In this document: in pieces, positions 12,931-25,205 of the stretch
How the letters are laid out: each line of letters begins with the position of its first letter
Numbering within the stretch: the stretch's first letter is position 1
Assembly: GCA_037954325.1 (NCBI GenBank)
Contig: JBBMNZ010000027.1
Span: 8,458,501-8,522,500, forward strand
DNA: 64,000 nucleotides
Reading direction: 5' to 3'
From: Fistularia commersonii
Lineage: Eukaryota > Chordata > Actinopteri > Syngnathiformes > Fistulariidae
Translations under genes and position numbers: made by a program
Notes under the pieces: model-generated
The model's database searches: none
Seen by the model: only the letters and a program-made list of their open reading frames with translations
What the model was told of the DNA's origin: nothing

Positions 12931-13420
12931 ACTGACTTCTGTGATTTCACAGGAAATTAAGAACTTTTCTTCTTCCTTTTGATTCAGATCTTCCCCCAAA
13001 AGCCATCATAGTGACTCCAAAATGTGCCTCAGTCACTCCTAGTGTACGTAAGGAACACCAGGCAATTAGAGCATCAGGATTAGACTGCTTTTATATACTG
13101 CTGCTGTCCCTTCACTGAGGGTCTCTGGAGAGTTAAAAGTGGATAGAGCAGTTGCGAGATAGAAGTGCGGGCGTTGCTTGTCTGCGGCTCCCACACGAAC
13201 CCCTTCACTCTGACATGCTGACAACACGGGCTGATTTAAGAGACCATTAAAAGCAATCTTTGCTCCTGGCTGATCCAGCCGGTTTGCCGTGTGCCTTATG
13301 TCTCACAGACAGGTAAAGGCCCGGGGTGTTTTGATAGACTTTGAGGGGTTGTGATGTAAACCCACTTGAATGTTGAACAGCTTGAGTTCAACAAGTTTTC
13401 TCTACAATGCAAAACAATTA
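12931..13420. promoter_or_regulatory. Candidate conserved non-coding block
   Basis: The unique sequence at about 13080-13360 is more GC-rich than its surroundings. It contains an ATTAAAAGCAATCTTTGC segment and a CTGATCCAGCCGG segment. A CAGACAG/GTAAAGG junction near 13310 resembles a splice donor, but the preceding 200 bp have stops in all three plus frames. I list it only as a possible conserved element, on composition alone. Confidence 0.2.
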
Positions 13421-16400
13421 AGCCCTCAGCCTTCTCCTCTCCATAGGGTTTAACTTTTTTTTTTTTTGGGTTGGGGTTACATTGTGATTTACTTCACTAA
13501 GCAGGGCTCTACATTCCCCAGTCCAAATCAATATTTATATGTAGCAGTAGATTGCTTACTGCCACTGCCCAAACTAATGAGCAGGTTGTTAGGACAAGGA
13601 GGGATCAATTGCATTTTGTTCCCTGGAAACCCCACGAGTTTGGCGGAGCGGGTGTTACCCAGGGGAGAGCATGTGTTTGCCATGTGATTGAGCCATTTTC
13701 CAAAATGCAGGGGTGAGATCTGAGGAATGATTTTCTTGTTACCCTGTCACACCACATGTGCACACTTTTCCCTGACTGACACCTCCTTCTGACCATGACT
13801 GTCTCAAGTGTTGCAAAAATTGCCTAATCAATACACTTTGTGTCAATTGCATCATGCTACGAAAGTAGGAAGCAAAAGCAAGATACAGGCACAATCTGCT
13901 GTTGTTGCTCCCCTTGAGGCTCTTCTTTCAGTGAGTCAATACAAACGTTGACACAAGACAACATTTGAGTGGCTTATATCATCTCTCATATAATGGCGCC
14001 AAATGGGGACTTGGACTACGGCATGCAGTTACTAAAGCAGACAAGCCATTCTTATTTGGCCACCACTGTATCCTTTACAGAGAAGGGTTTGTATAGGAGA
14101 CTGTGTCCTTGGTTAAAATTGAAGCAACTCTGATATTACTCAACTAAAGCATCTTAATTGCGTCTTGTGAAAGGGATTGGGAAATTATAGCGGATTCATT
14201 ATACACTTCTCCTCTCATTCACAAGTTCCTACGAAGAGATGAACTTTACCTAGACTTTTTCATACTGTAGGAAAGAAAATAATCCAGTTTTATGTTATAT
14301 TTCTGTACCAAAAATATACACCAAACAATATCATTAAGAACTACCTGGTGCATTCAATATATGTGGAAGAAACAAATATACAAATATCAGATAAGCCAAC
14401 TCGACCAGCAAACTGCTCAAATTACTTAAAAATTCCGTATTACAGTGTATTGTGCCATTATGTACACTGGAAATATTGAGAACAGCGCCTACATCTCTTC
14501 TCCTGTCATTGTAAGTCAGTACATTGGTGTTTAGGAAATACGAAGCTTGAATGATTCAGTTAATGAGAGAAGATACATTTCTTAAATGTTCAAGATGACA
14601 ATATGCAGCACACCTATTCAATCCTCTTTTTACCCAGTGAATAATATCCTCATGATGACATGTCAAAAACGGAGCTGTACCTTAGGCTTTTTTTTCCAAA
14701 AATAGCTACATTGATTGAATAATACAATATTATCCATGGAGGTTAAATTATTTAAAGGCGAGTGTGCAAGGAAAATCAGTCTCACTGAAACAGACCCTGG
14801 AGATAATTGATGTCTTTAGACTCTGTGGGCGGTTATGGAACCAAAAGTGCAAAGAAACTGAAACAGTGAGGTCAATTTAACCACTGTGCTTGGTATATTG
14901 CTCCAGAAAATCTTTGTTGTTATGGATAGAACGGGTTATCCTCCAGCTTCTGCACTTGCAAAGACTCAGTATAATTGGCAATAGCGATGACAATTTGTAT
15001 GCCAGACTTCCCCTTCAAAAATTTTCTTGCAGTGAAACTCCGGTGACGATGGGAAATTGACTGTTGATTTTTCAACTTGTGATACATGCATGTGCACCGC
15101 GTCAAATAGAACATGGACGCCTCCTGCACACAGCACTGCCAGTTCACTGCTGTGTAACTCGGATCAGACATTTCAGAGATGTTAGACAGTCACTGTGGAA
15201 CTAAGGTCGTCAGATCTTTCAAAGGGTTAGCAGGAGAGGTGGCAAACCATAACATTTTCATTGGTTTTATTCTGGAATAAATCTGAGAAAAAAGTGAGCA
15301 GTGAAAAAACTAGAAAAAGATCAGTACCGAATCTTTGAAATCACGTAGTTTGCCTAGCCAGGGTGTATCCACTATCATTTAAAAAAAAAGGAAAAAAAAG
15401 AGACATTGTTATTATTGTTTGCACACACTGTTGAATAAAACAAAGGATCAGCTGTCTCAAAGAGGCAAAAGCACCCTAAAAAAACTCCCAAAATGTGACT
15501 ATAATATAATGTTTTTATACAAAACAGATAAGATAGATTCATGCAGCTCTTGCAGAACATCGATATTAGAGAAGATCACTGACTTCTAACTGTTGTTATG
15601 TGAATTGCAACTTGGGAGATTAAAATAATTTTGTTTCAAAGGTAAGTTGACACCTCATTGTGGTCCCTCAGTCTTTTGACTAAATTCCTGGGCCATTACG
15701 TTATTTTAGTGTGTGAAACACAAACAGATTCAATGATAATATCTTGATGCATGCGTAAATAAAGTCAAGCAACAACAACATGAAAATACTTCATTATCAT
15801 GGTTTAGCGGAAAATAGATTATGCCATGTTTGTCCCATAATAGGGAAATTTCAATATTACTTAGCAGCAGTTGCGTTATTAAGGATGATGAGCAATGCTC
15901 ATGTTTATTAAGAAAAAAATATTTAAAATGTACTAATATTTAAAATGTATTCACTTTATTCACAATGGTTTAACTCAGCAATATACTGTACATAAGTAAA
16001 TGTTAAAATTTGTCATCAGTTTGCCCGTTCGGATGTGCATAATAGTTTACAAATTGTAAAGAGCATACTTTTGTATATTATTGAGAAAGACATAAAGTAT
16101 AAACGTTTTATAAATCCAACCAATCTTCTTAAATTCACAATTTACACATGATTTCAAAACTGCAGGCAAAGAAAAAAATTCATTCATCCAGGCTAATTTT
16201 CATCAATTTATGTTTAATTCCCTGATGTCAGTGAAAAAAAAATCTGCTATGCCTCTAGGAAAGAGAGAGAAAATTAAATGAAATAACAAAAGTGAAACAA
16301 AACAAATAAATAAGAGGGTGTTTAGATTGAGCAGATGTAATCACGCATTCTTGAATGAGAAGAATGATAATTGGCAAAGGGAAACATTCAATTTGTCACT

Positions 16401-16850
16401 GTGATTGGCTGAATAAGAGACTGAGTAACTAGTCTGCTGATTCATCTTAGCGCTTGAATGAACCACAACAGGCGAAATCTGACTTTTATTGAACCACTCA
16501 GTGCAACGTCTATGTTATATACAACCTGGCATGTTTGAAATGTCATTTAACTGGAAATGCTACCCAAACCCTTATGTTTGCAAGGGGGGAGAGGGAGACT
16601 GTAAAGGGAGTTGGTCCAACGATATGAGACATTCAATTTCTGAACAAAATACCCCTTTAGTGGTTCAAATGGTCTTTTGAAATGACACAAGGCCAAAAAA
16701 CACAACAGACACGGAACTTGACATCATGTCCAATTAAATTTTCGATTTACCTGAAGGTGATTTGCTTTCAGTCTATTCTCAAAACTATATCACTCTAGCT
16801 GCCTCGAAATATGTACTATATAATGTTATAATGTTATGATGTTATGATGT
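13421..16850. other. Non-coding, AT-rich
   Basis: No gene was recognised. It holds a T-run near 13450 and an A-rich tract near 15380-15400. The small open frames at 13466-13687, 14920-15171 and 15375-15560 carry no domain. Confidence 0.6.
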
Positions 16851-16877
16851 TTTATATATATATATATGTATATATAA
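16822..16877. repeat. ATGTTAT/GATGTTAT short tandem repeat and (TA)n
   Basis: Three to four copies of an 8-10 bp TGTTATAA/TGTTATGA unit run into a TATATA tract. It is simple low-complexity sequence. Confidence 0.8.
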
Positions 16878-19429
16878 ACCTGTAGAACATGCGCTTAATA
16901 TTAAATATTCTCTGGATGTAATTTGTCAAAATTTATTATTTCTTTTTAGTAATTCAGATTGTATTTCCATCCTTATGGACATGAAAGAGCTTTCCATTTC
17001 TAAGGTACATGCACACACGTGCATGTAAGCACACACGCATTCACGCACTGCCTGTGGGTATGTGTATGCATATATACATACCTTTTAGTGTCAGGGCTTG
17101 ATAATATTTTGAGCTGAATAAGAATGTTGAATAAGAATGAATAAGAATGTTGTGAACAAGAATTTTGAGTTTACATTTTATCAACCAACTTAAGTGCTGC
17201 ACCAGCTAAGTGTGTCTTACAAACGATCTGAAAATATAAATCAAATCATCTATTAATTAGCTTGAACTGTGTAATGCTGGCCCTTCAGGTCCTTTGCGGT
17301 TCCCAAATCAGGTGAGATAGGATATGCAAAGATGCAACTTTGCTGTGACTATGAGTTCTCAACATGTTCAGAATTCCTCAACAGGCAAAACTAAGACCAG
17401 AAGCCTGAAGAATCTTAACTAGCCCTTTTCAATGTTAAGACTGGTTTTTACCATGAACCACGACAACTCAGATCCTGTCCCTGGGGCTGAGTCCAAAAAT
17501 CCTGCATTGCACGTGAATCACTGCAGAAGCTGCACTGATTACTTTAACTGTGATAAGATATCTGAAAGTTTTTAATTCTTTGATTTTGGTGGTCAGAGGG
17601 CCTCTGTAACTGTGTCTGATGGCATCAGCACATCCTAGGATGGGGGCTGCATGGTACATGTAAACTGTATTTTACATATCAAAAATAAAATGGCCTTATT
17701 GTGGACTTGGGCATCTGCTCTTAAAGGAATGCATTCCTTTTCTCATGGCAAGTTCATTGAAATAATCGAGCACTACTTACAAATGACTTCTGATTAAATC
17801 TGGAACTCAAAAGTAGTACATGAAAAAACTCAAGTTGCTCAAAACTTTGACAAATAAAAATCTGACCAATCCTTCATAACGTAGCTTTCTGCACAAAAAA
17901 AAGAACTTTTGAAATGTAAGTGTTTCATTTTGAATGTAATAAAATAGAAGGAAAAATACACCCCCTTCTATATAATTAAGAACATTATCTCCTACATTCA
18001 TAAAAAAATGCACATGAATATTGTGTACAGTTTCTTCCGTAAATGAATTGCAGGCTTGATGGTAGTAAACCTTCTTTATTGAAATTAGAGTGATACAGCG
18101 CCACTGAAGTGATCACTGTTCGACAGTGAATTAACAGATTTCAGAAGCATTATTAAAGAGCTCATTACCAATAACTAAGGTCAACTACTTGTTTAGTAAC
18201 AGTTCCTTGTGGACAACTAGCTCTACACTAATTATGTATATATTTTTGGTGAAAAGTGTTTTTTAATGAGCAAAGATCCATATTTGTAAAATTATTCACT
18301 CATTACCGAATACCAGCCATCGGCTGATGTGTGTGCGAGGCATTGTTAGGTTCCTAATTCTTTATAACACAACAAGAAAAATAAACCCAGAGTAATTATA
18401 CAACAAATAACACTTAGGAGGAAACTAATTTTAAACTTGCTCGCTTGGCCAAGAGGTCAGATATAAATGAGGCACGACTGTTGCATATCGACCACAGTTC
18501 TGTTATATATGTTTTAAAGAGGATTTTATGGGGTGCTATTTAGTTGTCGCTCTTTTACGTTGTAATTGTGCCAGAGGAGTAGACGGCCTCTTTACTTAGA
18601 CGGCCTTGGCCATTGTCCTATGTTCAGAGCATTCAGAATAAAAAAACATTGAGTTGTTTCTGCTCTTGTCATTTCTACACAGCAGAAAAACCCACAACTC
18701 ACTACAATACTGTACGCTCCTGCTAACCCAACACAAGCCACAGATACATTTAGTCAACAATCCCAAGACAAACAAAGCTGTTGTCATACAAAAGGGAATG
18801 AGATAAAATACAATTTCTTTAATTGTCATGACAGCTTAGGATAAATGATGAGTAAATATTGTTAGACTTATTCAGCATTGCTATTGGAAGCCCGTACATA
18901 TGTTTCATGTTTTATACAAAGTTGCATTTGGCTACAGAGCTTGGGAGCAATTCATGACTGGAAACATAGTAGTCAAAACTAACTTCTGCAAAATAACCGA
19001 AGACGATTATATGTTTAGGTGAACAAGAAATGCTGGGCAAAACTCTGGAGAACCATTTCAAGGAACAGAGAGTAAAAAGAAGCAGATTTGAGAACGTGTG
19101 AACACGGAAAGACGGGCTGATGTTCACGGAAATTATGTCCAACCACGTGCTCCTTTAAAACGGGACACAAATGGATCTGCCTTTTTATCCCGGCGATGCA
19201 CGCATCATCCATAAAGCCCTGTCAAATCTAAGAGGGTATCTCATTTATGCTGCAAACACTCACACACAAATACAAACACACACACACATCTGGACAGATA
19301 CAGGTGGCAAGCCCATTTATGCTGCTGTTTATTACTATTATTACCAGACGCGTGAAACCGGCAAGAGCTGGGGGTACATTTCCAACTCGGTGGCTGCTAT
19401 CATCGTATGAGGCTCAGGTGTTTATCAGG
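16878..19429. other. Non-coding; minor tandem and inverted motifs
   Basis: No gene was recognised. A small tandem repeat of GAATAAGAATGTT lies at 17118-17152. A perfect short inverted repeat, CACTGT-TCG-ACAGTG, lies at 18114-18128. A CA tract lies at 19258-19290. Minus-strand frames at 18596-18829 and 18912-19142 show no domain. Confidence 0.6.
19258..19290. repeat. Imperfect (CA)n tract
   Basis: CACACA runs are interrupted by AAATACAAA. The short plus-strand frames across it are artefacts. Confidence 0.85.
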
Positions 19430-19660
19430 CTGTCGCTTCGCAGGAGCCCCGGCAGGTGTCCCGACTCTCTTCCCTTCATTGTCCCCTCTCATCTGCCCAG
19501 TTGCACCCCTTTGTTCTTTTTATCACTCACTTCATTTACTTCTCCATATGCGCATTTTCTTCCCCATTTCTTTAACATCTGAGTATCATTCTAATATTGC
19601 TCCTTTCTTGTTCACTCTTCTCTCTTTTTGTACCTTTGCATCCTCTTATTCAGTACTCCA
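19430..19660. other. Pyrimidine-rich tract
   Basis: About 230 bp of mainly C and T on the plus strand. Absence of purines creates two overlapping open frames (19247-19582 and 19407-19676), both rich in Ser, Leu, Phe and Pro and without domains. It is a smaller version of the tract at 21541-22207. Confidence 0.7.
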
Positions 19661-19699
19661 GGAAACAGCAGACTAACCCATTATTTGCTCAAATTTTTG

Positions 19700-20060
19700 T
19701 TTACAGATGTATTTCCCGGGCTCATTTGTGCATTTTAAAAAAGGAGGGAATTTTCCTCTCAAGCACTTAATGATCTCAGCAACTGTTTTCCTGTGGTTAA
19801 ATAACTCCCAAGTGTATTTTTTTTATCACTCAGCTAAAACATCATGTGTCTAATTTAGGTATAGTGCTTATCAAATCTCAGCGACCAGATAATTTTGTCA
19901 CCCATTATTTTAAAAGGCATTTACTGCGAGCGATAATTATCTTAATGGACGATTAAGAGAGAGTAACTTCATCATTGTGTAATTGGGTAACGAGAGAGCT
20001 TTCTGCTTTAGTATCAATTAGAAAGAAAACCTGAAGCAGAATACAGTTCCTTTCCTACTC
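19700..20060. promoter_or_regulatory. Candidate conserved non-coding element, homeodomain/GATA motifs
   Basis: This unique block has many homeodomain-type cores and no open frame. GATAATTATC at 19932-19941 is a perfect palindrome containing TAATTA flanked by GATA on both strands. AAGCACTTAATG near 19761 contains an NK2-like core, and ATTA cores recur at about 19903, 19953 and 20017. The density of TAAT cores is partly expected in AT-rich DNA, so this is a hypothesis for comparative alignment. Confidence 0.3.
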
Positions 20061-21039
20061 TGCCCGTTTAGGGTGTTTCCTGTCCTCTGACTGAGGGAGC
20101 ATTTTTTTATTAGAAAGGGTTTCATTGATCTTTCCCTTGGCAGTTTATGCTTCTCTCTGAGGCTAATAAATGCAATAAATGGACCTTATTTATACGTGTA
20201 TTGACTGGAATTGTGTTTACAATCTTCTCCTTTAACGCAGTCTTTTTTCCTTTGCTGCAGTAAGAACCATGTCACAAGCTAATATTGTTTTTCTACCTTT
20301 CAGGACATATTATCCCACTGTTAAATCTGTTTTTGCTCTCTATCAACTGCATGAGTCTGTCTCCCAAGTGATCTTTTACTGCATTTAGTTTTGGGATTAA
20401 AGTGTAACATGAGCTTAAGCGTTTTTTTTTCCAAGATTCACGTATTTTTTACAAAATGCAGAAGGTGGACGAACACATTTGGTATTTCCTCATGTGTAAT
20501 TTCTGGCAAAGTGCACCTAGAAAATCAACAGCGTGTACAAACAGAACAAACAAGGCTGAAACCGCATTTCACAAGCTGCGGGATCACAGAGTGGAAATTC
20601 GTGCTCTACCCAGTCATGTGCACAAATTCATATGAGAGAAATCAGGACTGCTCATTTATTCTCTTTTAAGTATGAAAAACATGAAGGAAAGCACACACAA
20701 TTTCTGCAGAGGAAATTCTCTATCTCTAAGGTACATAGATAGTTGACAAGATTGGACAAATATCCAAAACGCTTAGCTAGAATTATGTGTTTGATCCTAA
20801 AATCGTGCATTTTGGTTGTCCAGTGATAATCAGCATCTGAATAAACCCAAGGTGATCAATTCTAATAGATACGAAAAACGATGTTCAGCGGTTGTGGTTG
20901 GGGAGAAATATATTTTAATGAAGGACAATCTCTCAGAAATGCATAACTGAGTTAGTTTCAAATCAACTGATTCATAGGGAGGGAATTTTTGTTTGAACAA
21001 CTTCCTGATGAAAAAATCAGCACGGTCCATCACAGATCT
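20061..21039. other. Non-coding; nothing recognised
   Basis: AT-rich unique sequence. The frame 20391-20669 (92 codons) has no domain, no splice context and a T-rich start. I see nothing else. Confidence 0.6.
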
Positions 21040-21325
21040 GTATCATTCACTCATTTTTTGTCTAATCTACATATTCTGCACTTTGGGTCTCAGTGGGATT
21101 GGAGGCCGTCCCTGTTGTTTTTGCCCGAGATGTGTGTTTTAACCGCTACCGGTTGCCAATCCAACCATTTACTCTCTCATTCACTCATCTAGTCAGTGTT
21201 TTTAGTTAACCCGCTGTGTGTTTTTTTTTTGTGTTATGAGAGGAAACCAGAGAACCAGACACATGGAGAATGTACAAACTCTACACAGAAAGGCGCCAGT
21301 CTGACCCACGCCACCTGCATCATTT
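21040..21325 (-). mobile_element. Decayed SINE-like repeat, family D1 (minus)
   Basis: Despite heavy mutation, the sequence keeps the order of landmarks of a common fish repeat that also occurs at 31425-31730: a GGTTGCCAATCCAA segment near 21150, CATTTACTCTCTCATTCACTCA near 21166, GAGAGGAAACCAGAGAACC near 21238, and ATGGAGAATGTACAAACTCTACACAGAAAGGCGCCAG near 21262. Read on the plus strand this is tail to head, so the element points left. It is non-coding; the tRNA-like head is barely recognisable. Confidence 0.75.
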
Positions 21326-21540
21326 TAGTGTTTTCAACGGGTCATAGCTGTCATATGTCACGCCAGGATAGTTCCCTTTCTCATTCAAAAAAAGTTTGAT
21401 TGTATTTTGTAATTATGCGGTTTCATTTTGAAATTCCCTGTAAATTTCCATGTATTTTAAGATAATTCAGTTGGGCCAGATTGATTGGATGTTGTTCCCT
21501 GGTGCGTTTGGCCAGAGATTCAGGACTATTTGGCAGAGCT
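21326..21540. other. Non-coding; nothing recognised
   Basis: Short AT-rich unique sequence between the D1 relic and the pyrimidine tract. Confidence 0.6.
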
Positions 21541-22207
21541 TCTCTCGCTATCTTCAAATGACCTTTCCTTCAATTGTGCTACTACTAATCCTCGCTCTCA
21601 GGCCATCAGGTCCCCATCTCCACCACTTTCATTTTCATGCTCGTCTTCCATCCCTTTTCTGTCACGTTCTCATCCTAATCTTTTTCTCTTTCTTCGTTAT
21701 TCCTCAGTATCATTTTTTCTCTGTTTTCTATCACTCCTCCTCCACCAATCTGAAGCTCTTGGGTTAAAAAGATGTTGAAACCCCTCTGTCACACTTTGTT
21801 TTTCTTCATTTTTTTTTCCCAATCCTTCTTTCTCCCTGTCACATTCCTTTTTTTTTTTTGCAGTTAACAAGGTACAGAATGACTCATCTTCATTTCAGTT
21901 CCTGTTTTACTCTTCCGTGTCCTACGGTCGATCTGCCATCGTATAATTCTCTTCCTCACATCTCCATCTGTTCTCTCTTTGTTTCCTTTCTTGCTCCAAT
22001 CTCAGTGGGAAAGAATTATTTACTGCTAGTGTCTCTGTTTTGCAAACCCCTCTGCTCATTTTCCTCACTGTGTCCCAATCCCAGATGTTTTAGATACTCC
22101 CCTTTCTCTTTACTTCTCCCTCCTTCTGTCTCCATCCCACCCTTAACCATCCTCTCCCTCTACTCTTCCCCTCTGCTCTCCTTCCCTCTTCATTCCCATG
22201 GGTGCAG
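21541..22207. other. 650-bp polypyrimidine-biased tract
   Basis: Over roughly 660 bp the plus strand is strongly biased to C and T, with repeated CTCT, TCCC and TTCTC motifs but no fixed repeat unit. Four overlapping open frames in different phases result from lack of purines and are not genes. It ends abruptly at CCATGGGTGCAG (22196-22207). Such tracts can adopt triplex structure and contain several splice-acceptor-like sites (for example T12GCAG near 21862). Confidence 0.75.
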
Positions 22208-22301
22208 GTGGTAGAGGATGACGCTTCGCTTTGATTGCTGCTTAGCTGCAGGCATTCCCGGGGCAGTGTAGCTGTGCAGCTTCAGTCTGCTGGATATACT
22301 G

Positions 22302-23599
22302 GTAAATAATCCCGGTTGGGGAGAGAAGAACAGAGACACTCCAGAGGGGAAGAAGGAAGGAAGGGAGTGAATGCATGTGCATATGTATATGCGTATGTGT
22401 GAGTGTGTGTGTGTTTGAAAGTGGAGATGTTTCACTGCTCTAATTCTGATTTGGCGACAAAGCGTTTCTGGTTAGATTTTACTCAGACTGGCACTGGAGA
22501 AACGTAATAACACGAACCCCTAAATTTATACGTTCACAGTCACATGACGTAATTGCGGCAACTGAAAGTCGAGACTGTCACATTGGAGTGACGCATGACT
22601 GTCCTTGACTTTTATGGAAATGACAGAGTCAACATAGTTTCATTTGTCAACATAGCTCTAAATGACAGCATACTAGCCGAAGACATTGTGCACCCTCTGT
22701 ATAGCCCAAAATTTAGACCCAGAAATTGTATGGAATTTCGTCAAACAATGACATTGTAGTGCTCATTAACATTCAGGCTGCCACTGTTTGAGACCTACAA
22801 ACAAATGTTTTATTCATGATCGACTCACAACCAAAGTCATCTTAACGCTAATCAAATAGCACTGAATAAAAAAATACTTTAAGATGACAAGATTTCTGGT
22901 AGATTAATAGAACAGTCAGAGGGTGGGCTACATGGCGAGTTTTAAGGAGCTATTTTTTCAATGAAACACATTTTGTGCAGGGAAGTTAAGAGGTAACAAT
23001 AAATTGTCAGTGGTTGTCAGTGTTCAGGTGACTTTTATGAACTAAATGAATTAAGAAAAAGTAAATGGTGAGAGTGCAGCACCATGAATGTGACTCTTAG
23101 TTATTGGTTATTTTAAATTATATGATCTTGGATACCTTTCTTGAGAATGAAACAGGTCTTATCTTCAAGAATTCTTTCCGTCGCAGTATTTTGGGATGTT
23201 GATGCCGAAATGTTTGAGTCTGTGAGTGACGCTTTCCCCATAAGGTTTGCTTTACCTTTTTAGCTTTTGTGTTTCAACCTTGTATTAACAAGCCCGACAT
23301 TGATCCAAGGTTACTAACTATTGACAAGTTTCCAATCTTCTGTTCTCTTTAAAATATATAGTTTTATCGCAGCAAAACATGTTGGGGGTTTATAAATATG
23401 TTGGCAAAAGTAAAATCCAGCAGCTTAGTAGAGCCCTGGGACAAATTTCCCTTGTGGGAAAATAACATGCCTTATCTTACCTGATACTAAGTGATGTGGA
23501 CACATTTTCAGCTGCAAGTTAAAGTTTTTGGACAGTACACATTTCCAAATGCACAAATGCAACACACTTCTGACACAAATAGAGTGACACTTTTAATAC
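22302..23599. other. Non-coding; short GT-rich segment
   Basis: No gene was recognised. A GTATGTGTGAGTGTGTGTG segment lies near 22390-22412, and a TGACGTAA motif (CRE-like bZIP core) lies at 22545-22552. The rest is AT-rich unique sequence. Confidence 0.55.
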
Positions 23600-23705
23600 T
23601 GTGGCTAGCACTTCCACCTCATAGCAGGAAGGTCCCTGGTTTGAGTCCAACATAGGGCCTACTTAGCACAGGATGAATAGCATGGATAATAAATAATTGA
23701 ATGAA
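23600..23705 (+). mobile_element. D1-like SINE head fragment
   Basis: The segment starting GTGGCTAGCACTTCCACCTC at 23601 matches the tRNA-derived head of D1-type fish SINEs. It has a box-A-like TGGCTAGCAC and a box-B-like GGTTTGAGTCC (23638-23648), the two internal RNA polymerase III promoter elements. Beyond the head it diverges and ends in ATGGATAATAAATAATTGAATGAAT, so it is internally deleted or belongs to a sibling subfamily. Confidence 0.6.
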
Positions 23706-23949
23706 TTTATCATCCAGGAGGTTTAACTCAGCTTAGCGTCAGCATCCTCTTTGATTTCACCAATTTACAACTGCATTATGAGCACATAACATCCCAATTC
23801 TAACATTTCAAATTTACCAGCTCCACTGAAACAAATGACTGTGATCAGGTAAGTATTCTCAAAGCCAGTGAAAATCGAATTGGGCAGCAAAGAGGCCAGA
23901 TGGATCCACGGGGTGAAATTAATCTCGAGCTTTGAAGCTGTTACAAAAA

Positions 23950-24075
23950 CAACCAACCAACCAACCAACCAACCAACCAACCAACCAACCAACCAACCAA
24001 CCAACCAACCAACCAACCAACCAACCAACCAACCAAACAAACAAACAAACAAACAAACAAACAAACAAACAAACA
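23950..24075. repeat. Tetranucleotide array (CCAA)n then (CAAA)n
   Basis: About 21 units of CCAA (23950-24035) switch directly to ten units of CAAA (24036-24075), a one-base change of the unit. Translated, it gives the Thr-Asn-Gln-Pro repeat on plus and Gly-Trp-Leu-Val repeat on minus; neither is a real protein. Confidence 0.97.
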
Positions 24076-24969
24076 CAGATATATATTTCCATGCCTTATT
24101 CTTGATTGTAATGTTTTTTTTCTTACAAATGGTCAAGACGATCTTATTCTTCTGTAGAATGTAATACTTAGTTTACTGAATCTCTTGATGGAGTTAAAAA
24201 AATTTGTTCCATTACTTTCACTGCAAGGTGAGAATAATGCAGGGAATTACCACTGGTATGAGTATAAGCAATGCCACTTGTTTGCTGTGGGGACTTTTGT
24301 ATTTAAATATATATAAATACACAAAAAAATCAATTGCGGCTATTAAACAACAAATGAACAATAAACAATGAAAACTCCATAAATTAAGTTTGAAACTCCC
24401 ACTGAAGTTAATTCTCAGATTCATATTCTTATATTGACTGATTAGAGGATTAACCAAAAGCAAATCTACCAAAGACTGAACTTGTAAATCCTCAGACTCA
24501 GACCGAAATTCTGGACCGTGATTGTGTACTTATCCAGGATTTTGGCAGCCAGTGCAAAAGCAAGATCTTGGCATGGATATATTCTAGCACAATGCAGCTG
24601 AATGTGAGATAGTTTCAACAAGGTTTGATTTGGCAAAATGAGATCCATCTGAAGTATCTGGAGGAGAATCTAAACATCAACTTGAGCAAGGTGGTAAAAA
24701 TGGAGGAAAGCAAACACCAAATGAGAAACATTTTTGACACTCTACCACCAAAAATCTGTCTGGAGATAAATTAATTAGAAAACTAAATCATGACTTTTTA
24801 ATTGGCAACTACAGCTAATAAATTTAAATTATCATTTCATTAAAATGCATCAAATTTATTGCATTGATTGAAAATTCTAACAGCTTTTGTGAGATCCAGG
24901 GCTGATCCTTTGTAGTGTTGTGATAAGCATTTGCAAAATGATTGTTAATAATTATTATTGTCCTTAACT
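24076..24969. other. Non-coding; nothing recognised
   Basis: AT-rich unique sequence. The adjacent minus-strand frames (24218-24472 and 24466-24648) lack domains. Confidence 0.6.

Positions 24970-25050
<81 letters not shown>
24970..25050. repeat. (TATC)20 microsatellite (GATA on minus strand)
   Basis: Twenty near-perfect tetranucleotide units. It resembles the second TATC array at 39823-39908. The plus-strand frame starting at 24958 translates it as Ile-Tyr-Leu-Ser repeats and is an artefact. Confidence 0.98.
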
Positions 25051-25051
<1 letters not shown>

Positions 25052-25122
25052 CACTGCATATTTGTATTGACAATGTCATTACATTGTACGCCTTGTGCTC
25101 CATTATGACAATTAGGACTGCT

Positions 25123-25179
<57 letters not shown>

Positions 25180-25205
25180 TACCAAATGCACACACAAACA
25201 CACAG
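25123..25205. repeat. (CA)n microsatellite
   Basis: Two CA runs separated by a TA interruption, then degenerate CACACAAACACACAG. It lies 70 bp downstream of the TATC array. Confidence 0.97.

Noticed and set aside
23765..24164. Gly-Trp-Leu-Val / Thr-Asn-Gln-Pro repeat protein
   Set aside because: It is the translation of the CCAA/CAAA tetranucleotide array, not a repeat protein gene.
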